Made by a program: the position numbers and the translations under genes. 6,660 nucleotides of DNA from an uncultured Shinella sp. (GTDB lineage: Bacteria; Pseudomonadota; Alphaproteobacteria; Rhizobiales; Rhizobiaceae): assembly GCA_946481465.1 (NCBI GenBank), contig CAMLOC010000212.1, positions 1 to 6,660 on the forward strand. The letters are read 5' to 3'. How positions within the stretch are numbered: position 1 is the stretch's first letter; each line of letters starts with the position of its first letter. Positions 1 to 6,394 of this stretch are shown piece by piece. Under the pieces are notes generated by a model. It was not told the origin of the DNA, did no database searches, and worked only from the letters and a program-made list of their open reading frames with translations.

Positions 1-30
1 TGTTTTGCGCGAAAGGTGCCGCGGGTTAAG

Positions 31-64
31 CCCCTCCCCCTTGTGGGGAGGGGTTGGGGAGGGG
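31..64. repeat. C-rich palindrome plus extra half-site
   Basis: CCCCTCCCC at 31-39 pairs with GGGGAGGGG at 45-53 around a 5-nt loop (40-44), giving a perfect 9-bp stem. A second GGGGAGGGG follows directly at 56-64. This is typical of short palindromic intergenic repeats in rhizobial genomes (recalled, not searched). There is no T-run on either side, so I do not call it an intrinsic terminator. Confidence 0.6.
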
Positions 65-71
65 TTTCCAG

Positions 72-94
72 CCATATGCGATTGCCCTGCCCTT
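72..94 (-). repeat. 23-nt unit, inverted copy of 6395-6417
   Basis: Read on the minus strand this segment starts AAGGGCAGGGCAATCGC and matches the plus strand at 6395-6417 at 22 of 23 positions. The single difference is A versus C just before the closing TATGG. Similarity fades outside the 23 nt. The two copies bracket the whole signalling cluster in opposite orientation. It is probably part of a dispersed repeat family rather than a transposon end, because no transposase is in the window. Confidence 0.6.
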
Positions 95-170
95 ATGGCG
101 GCAATGCCGGCAGGCAGAGGGGGGGGTCATGAAGCCCCGCCGCGAACACGATCGCGTGATCACGAAACCG

Positions 171-279
171 TCTAGAGCATTTCCGGTGAACTCCGGTTCA
201 CCGGAAATGCTCTAGATTCTTGTTTTTACCGCATTATCCGACGCCTAAGCGACCTCGCTTCGGCTGGAAATGCTCTAGA
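171..279. repeat. TCTAGAGCATTTCC-type repeat element with large palindrome
   Basis: Bases 171-190 and 197-216 are perfect 20-nt inverted repeats around the 6-nt loop CTCCGG. The outer 14 nt of the arms (TCTAGAGCATTTCC) recur a third time at 266-279, in the same orientation as the right arm. Between them, 243-264 forms a smaller hairpin (GCC, AAGCG, loop ACCT, CGCTT, GGC, with one T/C mismatch). The region between the large palindrome and the third copy contains TTTTTACCGCATTATCCGACGC-like sequence, which I recognise as part of a repeat common in Rhizobiales intergenic regions. The element overlaps the 3' end of the minus-strand phosphatase gene and supplies its TAG stop (275-277). Its hairpins could act as a transcript 3' end for that gene, but that is inference. 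Confidence 0.7.
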
Positions 280-1216
280 ACCGCACTTCCAGCAGCGAGA
301 AATCGTCCGGCAGCGGGCCCTCGCCGTTGAAGGACTTCACCCAGGAAAGGACGTCGCCCGGGCCGCTGGCATGGGCCTCGACATGCGCGGCGAGCGCCTC
401 GACGCTCAGCATGTCCCCGTCCGGCCCGTTCACCTCGAACGTGCCGTCGCTGATGACGAGCAGCCTGTCGCCGGGGAAGACGCGGGTGACGTCGCTGTCA
501 TAGTCCATGTCCGAGAGCGCGCCGATGGCGACGCCGCCGACGGTGATGAGCAGCTCGCAGGACGGTGCCCCCTCGGGGCGGTTCGGCCCGCGCAGCAGGA
601 TCGACGGCGGGTGGCCGCCGGTGGCGTAGCGGAGTTCGCCGGTGCTCGCCTTGTAGACGCCGTACCAGATGGTGAAGAACATGTTGTTCTGTTTTTCCAT
701 CGGAAACGTGTCGTTCAGCGCCTTCAGCACGGTGGACGGATCGCGGAAATCCGCGCTCGCGAGCGCCGAGGCGCGCAGCACGTTGATGACGGTGACGGAA
801 AGCAGCGCCGCGCCGACGCCGTGGCCGCAGACGTCGAGCAGATAGATGGCGAAATGGTCGTCGTCGATCCGGTGATAGCCGAAGGAATCCCCGCCGAGCT
901 CGGTGGAGGGCACCAGCAGCCAGTCGGTCGCCGGCGCTTCGGTGCGCTTGTCGGGCAGGATGGAGAAGACGTAGCGGCCGGCGTCGTTCAGCTCCTCGTC
1001 GAGCCGCGCCTGGGTGCGTTCCAGCAGCAGGTTCTGCTCGGCCAGCTGGTCCTCCACGGCCTCGCCGTGCTCGATCATCGCTTCGTAGAGAAGCTTCAGA
1101 TCGTCGTATTCTGCCTCAAGTTGTGCGAAATCCTGACGCAGCCGAACGAGTTCCGCGGCATCGCCGTCCGTGAAAGGTGCAGAAGAAGCGGCAGACAAGT
1201 TTGACGAATCCTTCAT
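275..1216 (-). CDS. Soluble coiled-coil PP2C/SpoIIE-type serine phosphatase
   Basis: A 313-residue cytoplasmic protein predicted to dephosphorylate a phospho-Ser/Thr on a partner, most plausibly a STAS-type antagonist encoded across the divergent promoter region. Residues about 22-78 are charged and heptad-like (predicted coiled coil). Residues about 84-313 are a SpoIIE-type PP2C domain with the metal-binding acidic residues in place: LGGDSFGY (D110), LDVCGHG (D128), ISDGTFEV (D257) and PDDFSLLEV (D304/D305). There is no membrane segment and no receiver, PAS or GAF domain, so the coiled coil may be the input or dimerisation module. The ATG at 1216 is the only reasonable start: an in-frame TGA lies seven codons upstream with no ATG between. 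The GAGGAG at 1231-1236 is 14 nt away, a rather long spacing. The stop codon falls inside the TCTAGA repeat. The catalytic domain looks complete. Confidence is high for the enzyme class, low for the substrate. Confidence 0.93.
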   Translation of the reverse strand: MKDSSNLSAASSAPFTDGDAAELVRLRQDFAQLEAEYDDLKLLYEAMIEHGEAVEDQLAEQNLLLERTQARLDEELNDAGRYVFSILPDKRTEAPATDWLLVPSTELGGDSFGYHRIDDDHFAIYLLDVCGHGVGAALLSVTVINVLRASALASADFRDPSTVLKALNDTFPMEKQNNMFFTIWYGVYKASTGELRYATGGHPPSILLRGPNRPEGAPSCELLITVGGVAIGALSDMDYDSDVTRVFPGDRLLVISDGTFEVNGPDGDMLSVEALAAHVEAHASGPGDVLSWVKSFNGEGPLPDDFSLLEVRF

Positions 1217-1405
1217 GATTGTATGGAAAGCTCCTCACACGTTCGGAGGGGGTCGCGCAACTACCGATATCACGTCGCGTGCCGGTCTCCGCAGGCAGGC
1301 CCCGTGCATCGCCCGCACTTCGAACATTACATAGTCTAGGAATTTCCCGAAAGATAGGTAAGCGCGACCGCCGTTCCCGCTTACGACATCGTGAGGCAGG
1401 GGCGA
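1217..1405. promoter_or_regulatory. Divergent intergenic region, presumed promoters for both directions
   Basis: These 189 bases separate the minus-strand phosphatase gene from the plus-strand operon, so both promoters should lie here. I can identify the likely Shine-Dalgarno of the left gene (GAGGAG, minus strand, 1231-1236) and a purine-rich GAGGCAGGGG before 1406. An AT-richer patch with the near-palindrome GGAATTTCC (1339-1347) lies at about 1321-1360. I cannot assign convincing -35/-10 boxes for any sigma factor. The regulatory role is inferred from the layout. Confidence 0.4.
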
Positions 1406-1924
1406 ATGGATCTTCGAGCAGTGCAGAGGGAAGCGGACGACTATGCGCTGCTTCTGGAATTCGACATGGACATGGACGGCTTTGCGTCCAACTGGGCCTA
1501 TTGCGACCGGCTGTCGACCTATTTCGCCCGCATGATCAGCCACAATCGCAGCGATTCGCTGCTCTATTCCAACCTGTTCTCCTCCGCGCTCAACGAGCTC
1601 CTGGAAACGGTCTACCGCCTGCACACGCCCGCCGGCAGCTTCGTCTGCGCGGTTTCCCGCAGCGGCCCGAGCGACCGCATCGTCCTGACCATTCCCGTCG
1701 ACGCCGAAACGGCAGGCTTCTACCGGCAGGCCGTCGATATCCTCAACGAGGGCGACGTCGCCGCGCGCTATCACAGCGCGCTCTTCACGGAAGGTCCCCT
1801 GCAGCCGAATATCGGCCTCCTGGAGCTGGCCGTCGACTACGCCGCCCGCTTTTCCATCGAACCCGCCGACGGAAACGCCATCCGTCTCATCGCCGAACTC
1901 ACGCTGGAGGCAACTGTCGCATGA
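1406..1924 (+). CDS. Degenerate GHKL/anti-sigma-kinase-like protein (Slr1658/SiaB-like)
   Basis: A 172-residue cytoplasmic protein, clearly paralogous to the product of 5458-6006. Shared landmarks are the NELLE N-box core (63-67), PVDAETAGFY versus [10 protein letters not shown] (about 97-106), and NIGLLELAVDYAAR versus [14 protein letters not shown] (135-148). The fold should be the SpoIIAB/RsbW-type ATPase fold, but key motifs are decayed: the Mg-binding N-box Asn is Thr68, and the glycine-rich G2 box is replaced by PLQPNIGLL (131-139). I infer a pseudokinase acting as a binding partner, not an ATP-using kinase. ATG 1406 is preferred over the in-frame GTG at 1391 because the purine-rich GAGGCAGGGG sits just before it and nothing comparable precedes the GTG. 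Its stop overlaps the next start (ATGA), indicating translational coupling with the STAS-methyltransferase gene, its probable partner. The family name is from recall, without a search. Confidence 0.85.
   Translation: MDLRAVQREADDYALLLEFDMDMDGFASNWAYCDRLSTYFARMISHNRSDSLLYSNLFSSALNELLETVYRLHTPAGSFVCAVSRSGPSDRIVLTIPVDAETAGFYRQAVDILNEGDVAARYHSALFTEGPLQPNIGLLELAVDYAARFSIEPADGNAIRLIAELTLEATVA
1906..1910 (+). promoter_or_regulatory. Shine-Dalgarno for the STAS-methyltransferase gene
   Basis: GGAGG lies inside the end of the upstream gene, 10 nt before ATG 1921. It fixes the start of the fusion gene at the ATGA overlap, even though the reading frame is open much further upstream (from 1219). Confidence 0.6.
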
Positions 1925-3099
1925 TCGCCGATTCGCTTGTCCAGACCTACAAGGTCTCCTTTGACGAAAACAATCAGGAGTTCGCGCTGTCCGGCTCGAT
2001 GCGCCCCGAGCGCGCCGCCGAGATGGAGGATTGCGTCCGCCTCATCGAAAAATCGATCGCCTCGATCCGCGGCACCTTCTACGTCAACGTCAAGCGCCTC
2101 GTGCGCCTCAACAACGTCGCCTTTCATGCGCTGGCCGGCGCCCTGCTGAAGGCGGCCGAGGAGCGGGCGGACCTGAAGATCGCGATCGTCACCTCCAGCG
2201 TCATCGGCTGGTCGACGAAGAAGTTCGGCGCGCTGACGGCCAAGAACCCGCGCATCGTCGTTGAGGAATACGACAGCGAGTTCTATCCCGGCCAGGCCTT
2301 CCTGGAAGAGGGCGGCTTCGTGCCGGTGCTGCGCACGCAGACCAAGCTGACCTGGAAGCACGAGCGCTCCATCCTGCCGCGCCACGGCCTCGCCCCCGGC
2401 ATGACCATGGCGGACATCTGCTGCGGCATCGGCGACTTCGCCGTGCTGGTCGCCAAGGAATTCGCCCCCTCGCGCATCGTGGCGCTCGACCATTCGAAAT
2501 CGAGCCTGGCCTATGCGCGCCAGGTCGCCAGCGACTTCGACATCGGCGGCATCGAGTACATCTATGGCGATGCGGCCGAAATGCTGCTGGAGGACGGCCA
2601 GTTCGACTTCGTCTCCTGCCGCCACGCGCTGCAGATCTTCAACAAGCCGGAAATGATCGTCGACGAGCTGGTGCGCATCTGCAAGCCGGGCGGGCGCGTC
2701 TATGTCACCAACGAAAAGATCTCCCAGTGCCTCGGCGAGCCGCGCGGCCCGTCGATCCAGTGGACCTACGACCAGCTCTCCAAGCTCTTCGCCGATTTCG
2801 ACATGGACCTCGAATTCGGCCCGAAGGGCTACCAGGCGCTGCAGCGCGCCGGGCTCGAGGACATCCGCATCGAGAGCTTCATGGTGACCAATCGCGACGG
2901 CGACGCGCAGGCCTTCGCCGACATGATCATGGCCTGGGAAGAGATGTTCGCCGGCGGCATGTGCGAGAAGCGCGGCGACGACGCGGCCTTCGTGGAGAAA
3001 TTCCGCCGCGGCTTCGAGGATCATATCGCCGCCGCCCTTCACCCCGGCGGCTATGCCGGCTGGCCCGTCTGGGTCGCGTCGGGACGCAAGCCGCAATGA
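1921..3099 (+). CDS. STAS-like domain fused to class I SAM-dependent methyltransferase
   Basis: A 392-residue soluble protein with two parts. Residues about 5-120 resemble a STAS/Slr1659-like domain and align with the product of 6036-6374: GSMRPE matches GTMRLS, and IGWSTKKFGALTAKNP (95-110) matches [16 protein letters not shown]. At the phosphorylation site the paralogue has LNSSG, whereas here it is LNNVA (63-67), so no serine is available. Residues about 146-392 form a class I (UbiE-like) methyltransferase: motif I ADICCGIGDF (164-173), acidic residue after strand 2 at D190 (VALDHS), GDAAEM (216-221), FDFVSCRHALQIF (228-240), RICKPGGRVYV (252-262), and a terminal strand VWVASGRKP. SAM binding is well supported; the methyl acceptor is unknown, and UbiE similarity does not imply quinone synthesis. 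The gene overlaps both neighbours by ATGA, placing it at the core of the signalling operon. I infer that the N-terminal domain lets partner switching control the enzyme. The two adjacent cysteines in motif I (C167, C168) are unusual. Confidence 0.88.
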   Translation: MIADSLVQTYKVSFDENNQEFALSGSMRPERAAEMEDCVRLIEKSIASIRGTFYVNVKRLVRLNNVAFHALAGALLKAAEERADLKIAIVTSSVIGWSTKKFGALTAKNPRIVVEEYDSEFYPGQAFLEEGGFVPVLRTQTKLTWKHERSILPRHGLAPGMTMADICCGIGDFAVLVAKEFAPSRIVALDHSKSSLAYARQVASDFDIGGIEYIYGDAAEMLLEDGQFDFVSCRHALQIFNKPEMIVDELVRICKPGGRVYVTNEKISQCLGEPRGPSIQWTYDQLSKLFADFDMDLEFGPKGYQALQRAGLEDIRIESFMVTNRDGDAQAFADMIMAWEEMFAGGMCEKRGDDAAFVEKFRRGFEDHIAAALHPGGYAGWPVWVASGRKPQ

Positions 3100-5453
3100 G
3101 CGACATTGCCGAAACGCCGCCCTCGCGCTGGGGCTTCTCGCTGACCTCGTTCCGCGCGAAATTCGTGCTCGTCGTCGGCGGCGCCGTGCTGGTGGACCTC
3201 TTGGTCGCCGGCGGCATCGCGCTGTGGAACGTCAACCGCCTCTCCACCAATGCGATGGACGAGGTCGGCCGCGGCCTGGAAAAGGCGAATATCGAATACC
3301 TGCAGAACTATATCGAGACGACCGTCGAGCGCACCGACCTGCTGCTCGACCGCTACCATTCGGAGGTGAGCGGCCTTGCGGGCTCGATGCAGACCTTCAT
3401 CGACAATCCCGCGCTTTCCGACAAGCTCGGCCAGGAGCTGCAAGCCGACGGCGTGACCACGCCGCTCGCCTATAACGCGGCCGGCAACTGGTGGCAGAAC
3501 CAGCCGGGCGAGGCCTCCGCCGTCACCGTCTGGGGCTACCTGCTCGACGAGAACAGGCAGCCGACGCCCGAGGCGATGAAGACCGTGCGCGAAAGCGCCG
3601 CCTTCAACCTCGTCGGCCCGAGCTTCCTGTCGGCCGGCCCGCCGAAACTGCAGATGTACTATATCGGCCCGCGCGCCAACCCGATCCTGCGCTCGACGCC
3701 CTATAACGACCAGGGCTCGGTCTTCGACCAGGTCTATCCCGGCCACAACCAGACGAACTGGTGGGACTTCTACTTCCCCGGCCTCTACGAGACGTGGGAA
3801 TCCTGGCTCGCCAAGCCCGCGGAGCGGCCGGTCGACAGCCCCATCACCATGCTGTCGCCCTATCTCGACGGCATCACGGGCAAGATCATCGTCAGCTTCT
3901 TCCAGCCGCTGACGACGCCCGACCGCAAGAACCTCAACGGCATCGTCGGCGTCGACCTGACGCTCGACCAGCTTGCCGACATCGTCAAGAGCGTCAAGAT
4001 CGCCGAGACGGGCTTCGCCTTCCTCTCCATGTCGAACGGCAACGTGCTCGCCGTCACGGAGGAGGGCGAGAAGACGCTCGGCGTCAAGATCAACAACGAG
4101 AGCGGCTTCGACCGGCGCCTGGCGCACAGCAGCCAGGCCGCCATCGCCTCGCTCGCCATGCCCTCCACCACCGACACCGTGCTGACCACGCTGACGCTGA
4201 AGGAGAACGGCGAGGACGTGCCCTATGTCGTGCTCATGAAGCAGCTCAACGCGGAGAACCTCTATACCGGCAAGGTGCCCGTCACCCGCGAGGTCATGTC
4301 GCTCGGCTTCATGGTGCCCGAGCGCGAGATCTACGCCTCGCTGATCGCCGCCAAGGACGGCATCTCGGCCGAGACGCGCCAGGTCGTAAGCTGGCAGGTC
4401 GGCACCGTCATCCTGTCGCTGCTGGTCGTGCTCAGCGCCGTCTTCGCCATTTCCGGCCGCATCACCGCCGGCCTCCGGGCGCTGGCGGACGCCGCCCAGC
4501 GCCTGCAGAACAAGGATTACTCCGTGCGCGTGGCCATTCCCGCGCGCGACGAGGTGGCCGCCGTGGGCGTCGCCTTCAACCGCATGGCCGAGGAGATCAG
4601 CTACCACACGGAGAATCTCGAAAACCTCGTCGCCGAACGCACCAAGGCGCTGGAGACCGCCAATGGCGAGATCAGCGCGCTGAACGCCAAGCTGAAGAGC
4701 GAGAACCTGCGCCTCGGCGCCGAGCTCGACGTTGCAAGGCACATCCAGATGATGGTGCTGCCGCGGCGCGACGAACTCGACGAGATCAAGGGCATCGACG
4801 TGTCCGGCTACATGGAGCCGGCCGACGAGGTGGGCGGCGACTATTTCGACGTGCTGCACGACGAGCGGCGCATGAAGGTCGGCATCGGCGACGTCACCGG
4901 CCATGGCCTGGAAAGCGGCGTGCTCATGCTGATGGTGCAGTCGGTGGCCCGCGCGCTGCAGGAGCAGGGCGACGAGGACCCGCGCGCCTTCCTCGAAGTC
5001 CTGAACCGCGCCGTCTTCAAGAACATCCAGCGCACCAAGACCGACAAGCACCTGTCGCTCGCCTTCCTCGACTACGAGGACCGCAAGATCACGCTGTCCG
5101 GCCAGCACGAGGAAGTGCTGGTGCTGCGCGGCGAGGACGAGGTCGAGCGCATCGACACCGTCGACCTCGGCTTCCCGGTCGGGCTGGAAAGCGACATCGG
5201 CCCCTTCGTCGGCACGCATGAGTTCCCGTTCGATTCCGGCGACGTCATCGTGCTGCACACCGACGGCGTGACCGAGGCGGAGAACCCGGCGGGCGAACTC
5301 TTCGGCTTCGATCGCCTGTGCGAGAGCGCCAGGCGCCACCGCGGCAAGGACGCCGACGCGATCAAGGACGGCATCATCGCCGATCTCATGGCGCATATCG
5401 GCACCCAGAAGATCCACGACGACATCACGCTCGTCGTCATGAAACACAGGTAA
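3096..5453 (+). CDS. Membrane Cache-HAMP-PP2C/SpoIIE sensor phosphatase (SiaA/RsbU-like)
   Basis: A 785-residue inner-membrane protein expected to sense an extracytoplasmic signal and dephosphorylate a STAS-type partner in the cytoplasm. TM1 is at about 22-46 and TM2 at about 430-453. Between them lies a large periplasmic region of about 380 residues, whose later part (about 264-330: GIVGVDLTLDQL, then TGFAFLSMSNGNVLAV) is typical of double-Cache domains. HAMP follows at about 453-505 (ending RDEVAAVGVAFNRMAEEI), then a coiled coil at about 505-550 and a SpoIIE-type PP2C domain at about 545-785. Metal-site residues are present: VGGDYFDV (D582), GDVTGHG (D599), HTDGVTEA (D723), HDDITLVV (D775/D776). 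The periplasmic part is rich in Trp/Tyr/Phe (NWWQNQPG at about 131-138, TNWWDFYFPGLYETWESW at 220-237), which may line the ligand pocket. The ATG overlaps the upstream stop (ATGA) and the Shine-Dalgarno is weak, so coupled translation is likely. Architecture resembles Pseudomonas SiaA; orthology is not proven. Confidence 0.93.
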   Translation: MSDIAETPPSRWGFSLTSFRAKFVLVVGGAVLVDLLVAGGIALWNVNRLSTNAMDEVGRGLEKANIEYLQNYIETTVERTDLLLDRYHSEVSGLAGSMQTFIDNPALSDKLGQELQADGVTTPLAYNAAGNWWQNQPGEASAVTVWGYLLDENRQPTPEAMKTVRESAAFNLVGPSFLSAGPPKLQMYYIGPRANPILRSTPYNDQGSVFDQVYPGHNQTNWWDFYFPGLYETWESWLAKPAERPVDSPITMLSPYLDGITGKIIVSFFQPLTTPDRKNLNGIVGVDLTLDQLADIVKSVKIAETGFAFLSMSNGNVLAVTEEGEKTLGVKINNESGFDRRLAHSSQAAIASLAMPSTTDTVLTTLTLKENGEDVPYVVLMKQLNAENLYTGKVPVTREVMSLGFMVPEREIYASLIAAKDGISAETRQVVSWQVGTVILSLLVVLSAVFAISGRITAGLRALADAAQRLQNKDYSVRVAIPARDEVAAVGVAFNRMAEEISYHTENLENLVAERTKALETANGEISALNAKLKSENLRLGAELDVARHIQMMVLPRRDELDEIKGIDVSGYMEPADEVGGDYFDVLHDERRMKVGIGDVTGHGLESGVLMLMVQSVARALQEQGDEDPRAFLEVLNRAVFKNIQRTKTDKHLSLAFLDYEDRKITLSGQHEEVLVLRGEDEVERIDTVDLGFPVGLESDIGPFVGTHEFPFDSGDVIVLHTDGVTEAENPAGELFGFDRLCESARRHRGKDADAIKDGIIADLMAHIGTQKIHDDITLVVMKHR

Positions 5454-5457
5454 CGTC

Positions 5458-6006
5458 ATGGAAACCACATTCGGACAGGTGGAATTCACCAACGGCGCCG
5501 GCGCGCTGAAGAACCGCATCCGTCTTGCCGACGGGCCGCTCGATCTTGCCTGGCAGCATTGCGGCGTCACGTCGGAATTCCTCGGCGACTTCTTCGCCCT
5601 ACGGCGGCGCGAGGAGGGCGGCGACTACAACGAGGCGCGCCACAGCATCGGCTATCTCGCCAACGAGCTTCTCGAGAACGCCGTGAAATTCCGCCACGGC
5701 GACGGCATCACGCTGGAGGCCTCGCTCGACGGCGGCACCTTCGAGGTGCGCATCAGCAACCTCGTCACCCCGGAGACGGCCGGCCGGTTCCAGGCGCTCC
5801 TTGCCGAACTGACGACGCGCGACCCGGGCGAGCTTCTCATCGAGCGCATCGAAGAAAATGCGGAGAACGCGAATTCGAGCGGCTCGGGCCTTGGCCTGCT
5901 CACCCTAATGAGCGACTATGGCGCGCGTCTCGGCTGGCGTTTCCAACCTGCGGCAGAAGCGGACGCGATACGCCTCGACACCTACGCCGCCCTCGACATC
6001 GTTTGA
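5458..6006 (+). CDS. GHKL-type serine kinase/anti-sigma-like protein, apparently ATP-competent
   Basis: A 182-residue cytoplasmic protein of the SpoIIAB/RsbW/SiaB type, probably the kinase that phosphorylates the STAS protein encoded next. The N-box [10 protein letters not shown] (69-78) has the expected Glu70 and Mg-binding Asn74, and the glycine-rich G2 box SSGSGLGLL (140-148) is intact. The classical DxGxG G1 motif is not visible: the corresponding place reads [14 protein letters not shown] (98-111), as in its decayed paralogue at 1406-1924, so this looks like a family trait. The start lies 4 nt after the phosphatase stop, with AGG at 5448-5450 as a modest ribosome site, so it is in the same operon. 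It appears to belong to the family named after Slr1658 (recall). Kinase activity is inference from the motifs, and a pure binding/anti-sigma-like role remains possible. Confidence 0.87.
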   Translation: METTFGQVEFTNGAGALKNRIRLADGPLDLAWQHCGVTSEFLGDFFALRRREEGGDYNEARHSIGYLANELLENAVKFRHGDGITLEASLDGGTFEVRISNLVTPETAGRFQALLAELTTRDPGELLIERIEENAENANSSGSGLGLLTLMSDYGARLGWRFQPAAEADAIRLDTYAALDIV

Positions 6007-6035
6007 TCAGGCATACCGGGAGTTTATTGTATAAA

Positions 6036-6374
6036 ATGGAAATCAAGACGAACGAATACCGTGTCTGGAGCGAGGGTTCCGCGATCCACTACGAGGGCAC
6101 GATGCGCCTGTCCGGCACGGAGGCCTATGCCCCGATCCTGGACCTGATGCAGCAGGTGCTCGGCGAGAAGCCGGAGACCATCACGCTCGACCTGTCGGGC
6201 CTGGAATTCCTCAACAGCTCCGGCATCAACCTGCTCGCCAAATTCACCATCGACGTGCGCAAGCAGCCCGGCATCGGCCTCATGGTCAAGGGCAGCACGC
6301 AGATCCCGTGGCAGTCCAAGTCCCTGCCGAACCTGAAGAAGCTGCATCCGGCGGTCAATCTGGTCATCGCCTGA
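6036..6374 (+). CDS. Small STAS-domain antagonist (Slr1659-like)
   Basis: A 112-residue single-domain STAS protein and likely phospho-switch of the operon. After an N-terminal strand ([16 protein letters not shown]), the core [20 protein letters not shown] (51-70) carries the hallmark phospho-acceptor loop. By alignment with SpoIIAA/RsbV (DSSG), Ser61 is the expected acceptor, with Asn60 in place of the usual Asp. The C-terminal part [16 protein letters not shown] (90-105) matches the N-terminal domain of the methyltransferase fusion and distinguishes this family from classical SpoIIAA. The gene follows the kinase gene by 29 nt, the largest gap within the operon. ATG 6036 is my choice, although GGGAG at 6018-6022 is 13 nt away. 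An in-frame TTG at 6027 sits only 4 nt from that site and would add three residues. The predicted cycle is phosphorylation by the 5458-6006 product and dephosphorylation by the PP2C enzymes (inference). Confidence 0.88.
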   Translation: MEIKTNEYRVWSEGSAIHYEGTMRLSGTEAYAPILDLMQQVLGEKPETITLDLSGLEFLNSSGINLLAKFTIDVRKQPGIGLMVKGSTQIPWQSKSLPNLKKLHPAVNLVIA

Positions 6375-6394
6375 CAACGAGACCCCTTCCCCGC

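Noticed and set aside
371..1204. Plus-strand open frame opposite the soluble phosphatase
   Set aside because: Shadow of the minus-strand gene, which has the full set of PP2C metal-site motifs.
1391..1405. GTG start for the first operon gene
   Set aside because: There is no ribosome site before it, while the ATG at 1406 is preceded by GAGGCAGGGG.
1219..1920. Upstream extension of the STAS-methyltransferase frame
   Set aside because: The translation there is low-complexity and overlaps the real GHKL gene in another frame. ATG 1921 has GGAGG 10 nt upstream and the ATGA coupling.
1837..3096. Minus-strand open frame opposite the methyltransferase gene
   Set aside because: Same GC-shadow effect; the plus strand carries intact methyltransferase motifs.
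3761..5221. Plus-strand Arg-rich open frame inside the phosphatase gene
   Set aside because: Out-of-frame translation of the real gene, with Arg/Ala/His-rich composition and no motifs.
3051..5570. Very long minus-strand open frame opposite the membrane phosphatase
   Set aside because: It is an antisense shadow of a high-GC gene with strong third-position bias. Its translation is low-complexity His/Asp/Val/Gly-rich with no domain, whereas the plus-strand frame has clear Cache, HAMP and PP2C motifs.
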